From positions 1-64,000 of the forward strand of contig CBDCLO010000002.1 in NCBI GenBank assembly GCA_965218725.1: DNA of 64,000 bases, written 5' to 3'. Within the stretch, counting starts at the first letter, position 1. Each line of letters opens with the position of its first letter. Below, piece after piece: positions 16,092 to 25,800 of the stretch. A program made the position numbers and the translations under genes. Source of the stretch: WTHC01 sp965218725 (GTDB taxonomy: Archaea > Thermoproteota > Nitrososphaeria > Nitrososphaerales > Nitrosopumilaceae). The notes below the pieces were generated by a model. It ran no database searches and was not told the origin of the DNA. It worked only from the letters and a program-made list of their open reading frames with translations.

Positions 16092-17288
16092 ATGACTAAA
16101 TATATTCATATGCAACAAAAGCTAATGTTTATTATTATCCAGTTTTTATTATTTGATATTGTTTACGCACAAACTGTAAACGATTCAATTGATTTTATAG
16201 TAACAACAGAATCAGATTTTTATAATAATGATGATATCGTTAATATTGATGGTCTTATAAAAGGTATTGATGTTGGTAATTTAATTCCAGTTACCCTTAA
16301 AATTATAGATGCAAATGGAAATGTAGTCATGGTAGATCAATTTATGCCAACGAATAATGGTACTTTTAAAAGATCATATTTTGTGCATGGCCCAATGTGG
16401 AAAAATTTTGGAGAATATAGCATTATTGTAAATTACAATAACCATGATTCAAAAACATCATTTATTTTGGTAAATAAAAATAATGTAACAGATACATCTG
16501 CATTACCTCAACTAGAAGAACCGTACAGAGAGCTACCTCAACTAGAAGAACCGTACAGAGAGCTACCTCAACTAGAAGAACCGTACAGAGAGCTACCTCA
16601 ACTAGAAGAACCGTACAGAGAGCTACCTCAACTAGAAGAACCGTACAGAGAGCTACCTCAACTAGAAGAACCGTACAGAGAGCTACCTCAACTAGAAGAA
16701 CCGTACAGAGAGCTACCTCAACTAGAAGAACCGTACAGAGAGCTACCTCAACTAGAAGAACCGTACAGAGAGCTACCTCAACTAGAAGAACCGTACAGAG
16801 AGCTACCTCAACTAGAAGAACCAGTAGTATGTGGACCTGGAACTATAGAAAAAGATGGTATGTGCATTCCAGAAGTAGATATAGATCCAATTAGTGGTGG
16901 AGGATGTCTTATCGCTACATCAACTTATGATTCTGAACTATCTCAGCAAGTACAATCTTTAAGAAATATTAGGGATGATATTGTGCTTAACAATCATTAT
17001 GGCAAAAAATTTATGCTAGTATTTAATAATGTGTATTATTCATTCTCTCCCACCATCTCCGATTTAGAAAGAGATAACCCATTATTGAAAGAAATTATTA
17101 AAATTGGTGCCACCCCACTATTAAACACACTTTCGATCCTACATTATGTAAATGGTAATTCTGAAACAGATTTAATTGTATACGGTGTCAGCATAATTCT
17201 TATAAATATTTTTGTATATGTGATTATACCAACTTGGATATTATTAAAATTGAAAACAAAAATCAATATTCTAGTACAAAAAAAATAA
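16092..17288 (+). CDS. Surface protein with ten-fold decapeptide repeat, CFI-box and C-terminal membrane anchor
   Basis: Predicted exported protein of 398 residues. A signal peptide ends near V-Y-A-Q; an Ig-like domain (about residues 30-130) resembles that of the 18279 protein. Residues 138-244 are ten exact copies of LPQLEEPYRE plus a partial copy, an extended acidic Pro/Glu stalk. Then come a Cys pair (CGPG...MCIPE), a CFI-box-CTERM-like segment G-G-C-L-I-A-T-S-T-Y-D-S-E-L with LRNIRDD (about 268-296) and a final hydrophobic helix (about 360-385) before a basic tail. CFI-box proteins are common on thaumarchaeal surfaces; function is unknown. Promoter-like TTATTTAATATTA lies 22-33 nt before the ATG. 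Confidence 0.8.
   Translation: MTKYIHMQQKLMFIIIQFLLFDIVYAQTVNDSIDFIVTTESDFYNNDDIVNIDGLIKGIDVGNLIPVTLKIIDANGNVVMVDQFMPTNNGTFKRSYFVHGPMWKNFGEYSIIVNYNNHDSKTSFILVNKNNVTDTSALPQLEEPYRELPQLEEPYRELPQLEEPYRELPQLEEPYRELPQLEEPYRELPQLEEPYRELPQLEEPYRELPQLEEPYRELPQLEEPYRELPQLEEPYRELPQLEEPVVCGPGTIEKDGMCIPEVDIDPISGGGCLIATSTYDSELSQQVQSLRNIRDDIVLNNHYGKKFMLVFNNVYYSFSPTISDLERDNPLLKEIIKIGATPLLNTLSILHYVNGNSETDLIVYGVSIILINIFVYVIIPTWILLKLKTKINILVQKK
16503..16823 (+). repeat. 30-bp tandem repeat array (10 full copies plus one partial)
   Basis: Unit of ten codons encoding LPQLEEPYRE. Copies 2-10 are identical to the base; copy 1 differs only by TTA instead of CTA for the first Leu. The final copy covers seven codons and changes CCG to CCA. 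Identity at silent sites points to recent expansion by slippage or unequal recombination, so copy number is likely variable. Confidence 0.97.
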
Positions 17289-17370
17289 TTTAATTTATTG
17301 TTTTTATAAATATAACTTAGTACATTTCACAAAAAGTTGAATAATGTAGAAATAGTATTATCGCAAATAT

Positions 17371-18129
17371 TTGAATAAATTGAAAAAAATAGATAGCAAT
17401 AAAATATATAACATAAATTGTGTTGATGGTATGAAGCTCATATCTAATGATAAAATAGATCTAATTATTACTGATCCTCCATTTGCAATAGATTTTAAAA
17501 CTACTAAACATAATTACAACAGGAATTTATATCATGTGATAGATGGTTATAATGATATAAACACTAAAAATTATTTTGATTTTACTTATAAATGGATTAA
17601 AGAAGCATTTAGAGTATTAAAAGAATCTGGAAGCATGTATGTGTTTTCTGGCTGGAATAATCTTAATGATATTTTAACAGCATTAGATAATATTGGATTT
17701 ATTACAGTTAACCATATAATTTGGAAATATCAATTCGGTGTCGTAACAAGAAGAAAATTTGTTACATCACATTACCATTGTTTGTATGTTTGTAAAAATG
17801 ATAAAAAACGAAGATTTTTTCCATATAGGAGATTCAAAAAAAATTTAAAATCTGATGATGGAGGTAGTCTTCATTATAAAGATAAAGAAGATGTTTGGTA
17901 TATAAAAAGAGAATATTGGATCAATAAACAAAAAACACCTACAAAATTACCTGCAGATCTAATAAAAAAAATTTTAGAATACTCAAGCCAAAGAAATGAC
18001 CTGATTTTAGATCCATTTTTGGGATCCGGTCAAGTTGCTATCATGAGTAAAATTTTTGGTAGACGTTATATAGGATTTGAAATTGTTAATGCATATTGTA
18101 TGTTTGCACAAAAGCGACTAAACTTTTAA
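17371..18129 (+). CDS. DNA methyltransferase, N4-cytosine/N6-adenine beta class (orphan)
   Basis: Catalytic motif IV TDPPF (about residues 34-38) precedes the SAM-binding motif I D-P-F-L-G-S-G-Q-V-A (about 213-222), the permuted beta-class order (Pfam N6_N4_Mtase). The 252-residue protein is short for the class, with a small target recognition segment in between. The start is TTG at 17371, or a nearby in-frame TTG at 17380. No restriction endonuclease or specificity subunit is adjacent; neighbours are two surface-protein genes. It may be a solitary methyltransferase for gene regulation or a remnant of a restriction system. Target sequence unknown. Confidence 0.85.
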   Translation: MNKLKKIDSNKIYNINCVDGMKLISNDKIDLIITDPPFAIDFKTTKHNYNRNLYHVIDGYNDINTKNYFDFTYKWIKEAFRVLKESGSMYVFSGWNNLNDILTALDNIGFITVNHIIWKYQFGVVTRRKFVTSHYHCLYVCKNDKKRRFFPYRRFKKNLKSDDGGSLHYKDKEDVWYIKREYWINKQKTPTKLPADLIKKILEYSSQRNDLILDPFLGSGQVAIMSKIFGRRYIGFEIVNAYCMFAQKRLNF

Positions 18130-18278
18130 AAATTATTATCTAATAATATATTTTTAGATATATCAATAATCAACACAAATGATATTTTTGGTATATTGTT
18201 ATGTCACTTGGTAATTTTTTAATAGTTGTACACTAAAAAATATTTTAGATCACTTTAAAAAAATGAAAAAATTGATGG

Positions 18279-19097
18279 TTAGTGTTTTACTAATACACTT
18301 AATTTTGACTTTGAAGTTATTAGAATCAACGATACCACAGCAACTGCAAGAATTAATACAGCAATACTTCCGAATTCCGGAACTACAAATGTACCTATGA
18401 TCTCTATTTCTTCAGTACCACTAGGATAAGAAATTACTAATGTTCTGTCCATAGATGTTATTTTCTCTTCAAAATCCACTTCTTCTCCATCTACAAGCAC
18501 AAAAAAATCGTCGTCAGCATCACCTATTTTGGCATCTATCAGCGTCCTTGGTAATGTTACAGTAAGTTCACCAGAATCTGTCGTTTCTAATGTGATTACC
18601 AATGAATTTGCATCTTCTATAGGTGCTATATTAATTACTTTTCCATTTATTATTTTGTAACCTATTACAGCATCAGTATTGTCTACAGTTATACTGGGAC
18701 CCTCAATTTTTGTATTTTTTGTATACGAGCTACCGAACTCGAATGTAGTTTCATCAGTACGTGACTCTGTTCCGTAAAGAACCTTCACAGTATATATTCC
18801 TGACGACTTCCAAAGTTCTCCGCCTGCCATTAATTCTGTAGCGAATTTATTATTATCGTCAACTTCAACTTGCTTTATAGTAACCAAATTTCCATTTGCA
18901 GCTATCACTTGAAGACTAACAGGAACACCTGATAATCTCTCTTTTACTTCACCGACAATCACTACATTTTCTCCTTCAGAATATGATTCCTTATCAGTGG
19001 TAACTACTACTGGTTCTATTATCTGTGCAAAAGTCTGTACACTACTTATGCTTGCAACTAAAATTACAAACAAAGTGAACATTCCCTGATTATTCAT
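18279..19097 (-). CDS. PEFG-CTERM surface protein
   Basis: Predicted exported protein. A signal peptide (MFTLFVILVASISSVQTFAQ region) precedes an Ig-like domain with the same layout as the 16092 protein (V-T-T-D-K-E-S-Y, VSLQVIAANGNLV, GELWKSSGIYTVKV). The C-terminus has V-P-E-F-G-S-I-A-V-L followed by a hydrophobic helix and a basic tail, the PEFG-CTERM sorting signal known from Thaumarchaeota. The frame opens at ATG 19121, but the ATG at 19097 places the TATA-like GTTAAATAA (19122-19130) 25-33 nt upstream and starts just before the signal peptide, so it is preferred. Function unknown, presumably cell surface. Confidence 0.82.
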   Translation of the reverse strand: MNNQGMFTLFVILVASISSVQTFAQIIEPVVVTTDKESYSEGENVVIVGEVKERLSGVPVSLQVIAANGNLVTIKQVEVDDNNKFATELMAGGELWKSSGIYTVKVLYGTESRTDETTFEFGSSYTKNTKIEGPSITVDNTDAVIGYKIINGKVINIAPIEDANSLVITLETTDSGELTVTLPRTLIDAKIGDADDDFFVLVDGEEVDFEEKITSMDRTLVISYPSGTEEIEIIGTFVVPEFGSIAVLILAVAVVSLILITSKSKLSVLVKH

Positions 19098-19201
19098 CGT
19101 GAATACGGATTCAATCGACATTATTTAACTTTGCTGAATGCCTCAAATTCTAGATTGTTTAGTGAGGTATATATTGCCTGCATTACTAATCTAACTATTG
19201 C

Positions 19202-19210
19202 TTATAAAAT
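19202..19210 (+). promoter_or_regulatory. TATA box of the RNA polymerase operon
   Basis: TTATAAAAT lies 26-34 nt upstream of the rpoH ATG, giving a leaderless or very short-leader transcript for rpoH-rpoB-rpoA. Confidence 0.55.
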
Positions 19211-19235
19211 TTAATAATGCAATGGTGAATAATTT

Positions 19236-19484
19236 ATGAATAAGAATAGTGTACCAGATATATCTGGACATGTATATGTTCCAAGACATGAGGTCATTAC
19301 AAAAAAAGAAGCTGAATACATTCTAAAAAAATTTAATTGTAGGCCAACTGAACTTCCATTAATATTTGAAAATGATCCTGCGGTAGTAAAACTAGGGGTA
19401 AAACCAGGTGACATTATAAAAATAAGCAGAAAAAGTAAGACAGCAGGAGATAGTTTGTACTATAGATATGTGGTTGAAGTATAA
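19236..19484 (+). CDS. rpoH: DNA-directed RNA polymerase subunit H (Rpb5 C-terminal domain homologue)
   Basis: The 82-residue archaeal H subunit corresponds to the assembly domain of eukaryotic Rpb5. Seen are V-P-R-H-E-V-I, LKKFNCRPTELPLI, DPAVVKLGVKPGDIIKI and a C-terminal S-L-Y-Y-R-Y-V-V. It directly abuts rpoB (TAA then ATG), the standard archaeal order H-B-A. Confidence 0.96.
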   Translation: MNKNSVPDISGHVYVPRHEVITKKEAEYILKKFNCRPTELPLIFENDPAVVKLGVKPGDIIKISRKSKTAGDSLYYRYVVEV

Positions 19485-22400
19485 ATGATAATTACATCTA
19501 AAGACCGTTGGCCTATAATACAAGATATTTTGAAAAGAGAAGGTATAGCACGACAACATTTAGATTCATTTGATGAATTTTTAGTGCATGGACTTCAAAG
19601 TATAATAAACGAAGTTGGTCTAATTGAAATAGAAAATTCTGAATATCCATATCAAATACAGCTATGTAAAGTAAAATTACAACAACCTAGAATGATTGAA
19701 CTTGATGGTTCTATCACACACACATCGCCTGCAGAAGCTAGACTTCGTAATGTATCATATTCTTCACCACTGATGATGGAAATAAGTGTAATAGAAGATG
19801 GAAAAATATTAGAATCTCGTTTTATTCATGTTGGTGATATGCCAGTAATGATTAGATCTAGTGCATGTATATTACACAACTCTTCACAACAAAAGCTTAT
19901 AGAACATGGAGAAGACTATCATGATCCTGGTGGTTATTTTATAATTAATGGTTCTGAAAGAGTAATTGTCGGACTAGAAGATCTTTCTTACAACAAAATA
20001 ATAGTAGAAAAAGATATTGTTGGTGGTAATGTAGTATTTAAATCTAAAGTTTATTCTTCAATTATAGGATATCGTGCAAAATTAGAGCTTGTTTTAAAGA
20101 ATGATGGCTTAATTGTTGCTAGAATACCTGGATCTCCTGTGGACATACCAGTTGTTATTTTAATGAGAGCATTAGGTTTAGAATCAGACAAAACAATTGC
20201 GGCTGCAGTGTCACTTATAGATGAAGTTCAAGATGAATTAGAAGGCTCATTTGAAAAAGCAGGAGGTATATCCACTTCAAATGATGCAATCAGTTACATT
20301 AGTAAAAGAATAGCGCCAGGGATGTTAGAAGAGTTTCAAATTAAAAGAACTGAGACATTATTGGATTGGGGTTTATTACCACATTTAGGAAAATACTCAG
20401 AACACAGAAAAGAAAAAGCACAGTTTATTGGAGAAGCTACTTGTAAATTAATTGAACTTAAACTTGTATGGATAGAACCTGATGATAAAGATCATTATGG
20501 AAACAAAGTAATAAAATTTGCAGGTCATATGTTAGCTGATCTATTTAGAACTGCATTTAGAAATCTAGTACGTGATATGAAATACCAACTAGAGAGATCT
20601 GGGCAAAAACGTGGTATAAATGCAGTTGCTGCAGCTATACGGCCTGGGATAATAACTGATAAACTTAATAATGCTATTGCTACTGGAAACTGGGGAAGAG
20701 GCAGAATCGGTGTTACACAACTATTAGATAGAACTAACTATCTTTCAACAATTAGTCACTTAAGAAGACTACAATCTCCATTAAGCAGAACTCAACCAAA
20801 TTTTGAGGCTAGAGATCTACACGCAACTCATTTTGGAAGAATTTGTCCAAGTGAAACTCCAGAAGGCTCAAACTGTGGCTTAGTAAAAAATCTAGCTTTA
20901 TCTGCAATAATATCAAATGATGTACCTACTGAAGAAATTATTGAGAGACTATATGAATTAGACGTAGTCTACTTCTCAGAAGCAGATTACAATGTAAGAA
21001 GATATGGCAGTAGGGTTTTTGTAGACGGTAGACTCGTAGGGTATCACATAGATGGAGACACACTAGCAAAATCCTTACGTGAATTACGTAGACATTCGAA
21101 GATACACCCACACATAAGCGTTTCTACATATGAATCAGAGGTAAAGAATGCAACAAAAAGATTATACATAAATTGTAATGCCGGAAGGGTGTTAAGACCA
21201 TTAATTGTAATTAATGATAATAAGTCACTATTAACACAGGATCTCCTGGACAAAGTTATAAAGAAACTACTTTCGTGGACTGATCTATTAAGAATTGGTG
21301 TAATAGAGCTTATTGATGCAAATGAAGAAGAAAATTGTTATGTTGCACTTAATGAAAATAATACTAAGAAATATACACATTTGGAAATATTTCCATCAAC
21401 AATATTAGGTGTTGGTGCTTCTGTTATTCCGTATCCTGAACACAATCAATCACCAAGAAACACATATGAAGCTGCAATGGCAAAACAAAGTCTTGGATTT
21501 TCTACTCCTACAATGAATACTAATACATACGTTAGACAACACCTTATGCTTTATCCACAAATTCCTATTGTAACTACTAAGGCAATGGAATTATTAGGAC
21601 TAGAAGAACGTCCTGCAGGTCAGAATTGCATTGTAGCTGTTTTGCCATTTGATGGATATAATATAGAAGACGCAATTGTTTTAAGTAAGTCATCAGTAGA
21701 AAGGGGACTTGCACGTACATTTTTTTATAGAATATATGATGCGGAAGCTAAACAATATCCTGGAGGTATGCGTGATAACTTTGAAATTCCTAATGCCGAA
21801 GAAAACATTCGTGGTTATAAAGGAGAAAAAGCATATCGGCTATTAGAAGAGGATGGAATAGTAGCTACAGAGTCATCTGTTCTTGGTGGTGATATATTGA
21901 TCGGAAAAACAAGCCCGCCGAGATTTATGGAAGAATATAGGGAATTTGATACAGTTGGACCTTATAGACGTGATACATCAATAGGTGTAAGACCATCAGA
22001 AGTTGGTGTAGTTGATACTATAGTGATGACACAATCAAATGAAGGTGGTAAAATGTATAAGATAAGGGTTAGAGACATGAGAATTCCTGAAATAGGTGAT
22101 AAATTTGCATCTAGACATGGTCAAAAAGGCATACTTGGAATATTAGCTAATAACGAAGATCTGCCTTATACTGCAGATGGAGTTGTGCCTGATGTTCTGA
22201 TAAATCCACATGCATTTCCATCCAGAATGACAGTTGGAATGTTTTTGGAGTCGATTACTGGAAAAGCGGCTGCATTACGTGGAACAAAATTTGATGGTTC
22301 AGCTTTTGTAGGTGAAAAAATGGAACAAGTTAAAATAGTACTTGATGCTGCAGGTTTTAAATATTCTGGAAAGGAGATAATGTATGATGGTAAAACTGGC

Positions 22401-22832
22401 AAATCATTCCCAGTAGAGATCTTTATAGGTATAGTTTACTACCAAAAATTACATCACATGGTAGCTGATAAGATACATGCTAGAGCAAGAGGACAAGTAC
22501 AAATGTTAACTAAACAACCCACAGAAGGTAGGGCAAGAGGAGGCGGTTTACGTTTTGGTGAAATGGAAAGAGATTGTTTGATCGCATATGGTGCATCTAT
22601 GATATTAAAAGATAGATTATTAGACGAATCTGATAAATCTGAAGTTTTTGTATGTGAAAGATGTGGACTAGTAGCGTATTTTGATATAAAACAAAGAAAG
22701 TATATATGCAGAATTTGTGGAGATAAAGCTAAAATATCATCAGTGGCTGTAGCCTATGCATTTAAATTGTTGTTGCAAGAGATGCAGTGCCTTAATATTG
22801 CACCTAGGCTTCTAATAAAGGAAAAAGTATAA
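19485..22832 (+). CDS. rpoB: DNA-directed RNA polymerase subunit B (unsplit)
   Basis: Second-largest subunit, 1115 residues, one gene as in Sulfolobus and Thaumarchaeota (split B'/B'' in many Euryarchaeota). Seen are GGYFIINGSERVIV, SPLSRTQPNFEARDLHATHFGRICPSETPEG in pieces, the DGYNIEDAIV active-site segment, ASRHGQKG and the C-terminal zinc site C-E-R-C-G...C-R-I-C-G (about residues 1056-1080). Its stop overlaps the rpoA start. Confidence 0.98.
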   Translation: MIITSKDRWPIIQDILKREGIARQHLDSFDEFLVHGLQSIINEVGLIEIENSEYPYQIQLCKVKLQQPRMIELDGSITHTSPAEARLRNVSYSSPLMMEISVIEDGKILESRFIHVGDMPVMIRSSACILHNSSQQKLIEHGEDYHDPGGYFIINGSERVIVGLEDLSYNKIIVEKDIVGGNVVFKSKVYSSIIGYRAKLELVLKNDGLIVARIPGSPVDIPVVILMRALGLESDKTIAAAVSLIDEVQDELEGSFEKAGGISTSNDAISYISKRIAPGMLEEFQIKRTETLLDWGLLPHLGKYSEHRKEKAQFIGEATCKLIELKLVWIEPDDKDHYGNKVIKFAGHMLADLFRTAFRNLVRDMKYQLERSGQKRGINAVAAAIRPGIITDKLNNAIATGNWGRGRIGVTQLLDRTNYLSTISHLRRLQSPLSRTQPNFEARDLHATHFGRICPSETPEGSNCGLVKNLALSAIISNDVPTEEIIERLYELDVVYFSEADYNVRRYGSRVFVDGRLVGYHIDGDTLAKSLRELRRHSKIHPHISVSTYESEVKNATKRLYINCNAGRVLRPLIVINDNKSLLTQDLLDKVIKKLLSWTDLLRIGVIELIDANEEENCYVALNENNTKKYTHLEIFPSTILGVGASVIPYPEHNQSPRNTYEAAMAKQSLGFSTPTMNTNTYVRQHLMLYPQIPIVTTKAMELLGLEERPAGQNCIVAVLPFDGYNIEDAIVLSKSSVERGLARTFFYRIYDAEAKQYPGGMRDNFEIPNAEENIRGYKGEKAYRLLEEDGIVATESSVLGGDILIGKTSPPRFMEEYREFDTVGPYRRDTSIGVRPSEVGVVDTIVMTQSNEGGKMYKIRVRDMRIPEIGDKFASRHGQKGILGILANNEDLPYTADGVVPDVLINPHAFPSRMTVGMFLESITGKAAALRGTKFDGSAFVGEKMEQVKIVLDAAGFKYSGKEIMYDGKTGKSFPVEIFIGIVYYQKLHHMVADKIHARARGQVQMLTKQPTEGRARGGGLRFGEMERDCLIAYGASMILKDRLLDESDKSEVFVCERCGLVAYFDIKQRKYICRICGDKAKISSVAVAYAFKLLLQEMQCLNIAPRLLIKEKV

Positions 22833-25800
22833 TGTCAGTACAAACTATAAAATCAATAAATGCCATAAGGTTTTCAGTTTGGTCACCAAACGAAATACGA
22901 AAATATTCAGTTGCTGAGATCACTGCACCTGAAACATATGATGAAGATGGTATGTCTGTTCAGGGTGGATTGATGGATGGTAGGCTAGGCACATTAGAGC
23001 CTGGACAGAAATGTCTTACTTGTGGAAATACAGCTGCTAGATGTCCAGGACATTTTGGACACATAGAACTAGCTGAACCTGTGTTGCATATTGCATTTAT
23101 AGATAACATATACAAACTGTTATTAGCTACATGTAGATCTTGTTCCAGACTTAAAATATCTCAAGATGAACTAGATGAATTTTCAAAAATAACCAAATAT
23201 GATGCAGTTTATACGGTAATTTCACGTAAACGTATTCCTGAACAAATTCTAGAAAAATCTAAAAAAATGAAAGAGTGTCAACATTGTGGTAAAATACAAT
23301 ATGATCTAATTTTTACTAAACCTACGATTTTTATAGAAAAAACTGAATTAGGTGAAAATAGATTATTGCCAGCAACAATAAGAGAAAGATTCACACAAAT
23401 AATAGATGCTGATATAAAAATACTTGGTTATGATCCAGCTACAGCAAGACCAGAATGGTTTATACTACAAGTATTACCAGTTCCTCCAGTTACAGTAAGA
23501 CCATCAATTATTTTAGAGACTGGTATCAGATCAGAAGATGATCTAACTCATAAGATGGTTGATGTTATTAGAGTTAATCAGCGACTTAAAGAAAGTAAAG
23601 AGGCTGGAACTCCGCCATTGATTGTACAGGATTTGGTTGATTTATTGCAGTATCATGCCACTACATATTTTGATAATGAAGTATCTGGAATTCCACAAGC
23701 ACATCACCGTTCAGGTAGACCTCTCAAAACTTTAACACAGAGAATAAAAGGGAAAGAGGGCAGGTTTCGTGGTTCATTATCTGGAAAACGTGTAGACTTT
23801 TCTAGTAGAACAGTAATATCCCCAGATCCCAACTTGGATCTATCTGAAGTTGGAATTCCTGAAACAGTTTCTATGAAACTTACTATACCAGAAGTTGTTA
23901 CAGAATGGAATATAGAAAGAATGAAAAAATTAATTCTTAATGGACCTAATAAACACCCTGGTGTCAATTATATAGTGCGACCAGATGGCGTTAAAATTAG
24001 ACTAGATTTTGTTGAAGATAGATCTGTCATCGCAGAAAATCTTGAAATCGGTTATTTAGTTGAAAGGCATATTTCTGATGGAGATATTGTTATGTTTAAC
24101 AGACAACCATCACTACATCAAATGTCTATAATGGCACACTATGTGAAAGTATTACCAGGTAAAACATTTAGACTACATCCATCTGTATGTCCTCCATATA
24201 ATGCAGATTTTGATGGTGATGAGATGAATTTACATGTACCACAAAGCGAGGAGGCTAGGGCTGAAGCATTTTTATTGATGCGTGTTCAGGATCAATTAAT
24301 ATCTCCAAGATATGGTGGACCAATAATAGGTGGTTTACGTGATTTTATTACAGGATCCTATTTACTTACGAAGGATGACACACTACTATCAAAACAAAAA
24401 TTTTTCAATTTAGCTATGCTTGGTGGTTATACTGGTATTATGCCAGAACCAGCTAATAATAATAAAAAATCTTCAATGTATTCTGGAAAACAACTATTTT
24501 CGCTTTTTCTACCTAAAGATTTTAATTATATAATTACATCAAAGTGGGCAAAAGGTACTGGTGGGGCTACTAAGGATGTCATAATAAAAAATGGTCAATT
24601 AATACATGGTGTTATAGATAAATCATCAATAGGCGCAGAAGAACCTGAAAGTGTTTTACATAGAATTGCAAAAGACTATGGAAATGCACGAGCTAAGGTA
24701 TTCCTTAATTCAGTTCTTATTATAGTAAAACAGTTTATAACACATTATGGATTTAGCTATGGTTATTCTGATCTAGAATTAACTAGTACTGTACAACAAG
24801 AAATACTAGATGTGATAGATGAGACATATAATAAAGTATATAATTTGATATCTCAGGCTAAAAAAAGAACATTGAGATTGACTAGGGGCTTATCCTCTAA
24901 GGAATCATTAGAGGCGTATATTGTAAATGAATTATCAAAAGCTAGAGATAAAGCTGGTAGTACAGCAGCTCAATCATTTGATGAGACAAATGCTGGAAAA
25001 ATAATGGCAATAACTGGTGCTAGAGGATCCTCACTTAATATTGGACAAATGGCTGGTGCATTAGGACAACAATCAAGACGTGGGCAAAGACTACATAGCG
25101 GTTACAATAATCGTGCGTTATCACATTTTAAAAATCATGATGATAACCCAGATTCACATGGATTTGTTAAATCAAATTATCGTGATGGCTTATCAGTATT
25201 AGAGTTTTTTTTCCATGCAATGGGAGGTAGAGAAGGACTTGTTGATACTGCAGTTAGAACACAGCAAAGTGGATATATGCAGCGCAGGCTTATTAACGCA
25301 CTTGAACATATTAGACTTGAATATGATGGCACAGTAAGAGATCCTCACGGTCATATAATTCAATTTTTATACGGTGAAGATGGAATAGATGTAGCTAAAA
25401 GTGACCATGGAGAATCTTTTAACATTGATAGGTTAGTTGAATCACAAACAATTGTAGATTCTGGTAAAAATGCTACAAAATATGAGATTAGTGAACTTTG
25501 TGAAAAATATACAAAAACATTCAATATTAGATTAAAAAATATGGTTATTAAATCACTTCTTTCATCAAAATTAACTAAAATGGGAATAGAGAAAGTATGT
25601 AAAAAAGGATTCGAGTTATACAATAAAGCTAAGGTTGAACCTGGTCAAGCAGTAGGTATTATAACAGCCCAGTCTATTGGCGAACCTGGCACACAGATGA
25701 CTCTTAGAACATTCCATTTTGCTGGTATAAGGGAAAGAAATGTAACACTTGGACTTCCAAGACTAATAGAATTAGTAGATGCGCGTAAAAAGCCAGTCAC

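Noticed and set aside
16503..16823. Regular direct repeats that could be taken for a CRISPR array
   Set aside because: Units are contiguous 30-bp copies without unique spacers and are in frame within a protein gene.
16092..18129. Phase-variable restriction-modification cassette
   Set aside because: The repeat lies in the surface-protein gene, not in the methyltransferase, and 30-bp steps keep the frame, so no on/off switch is implied; no endonuclease is present.
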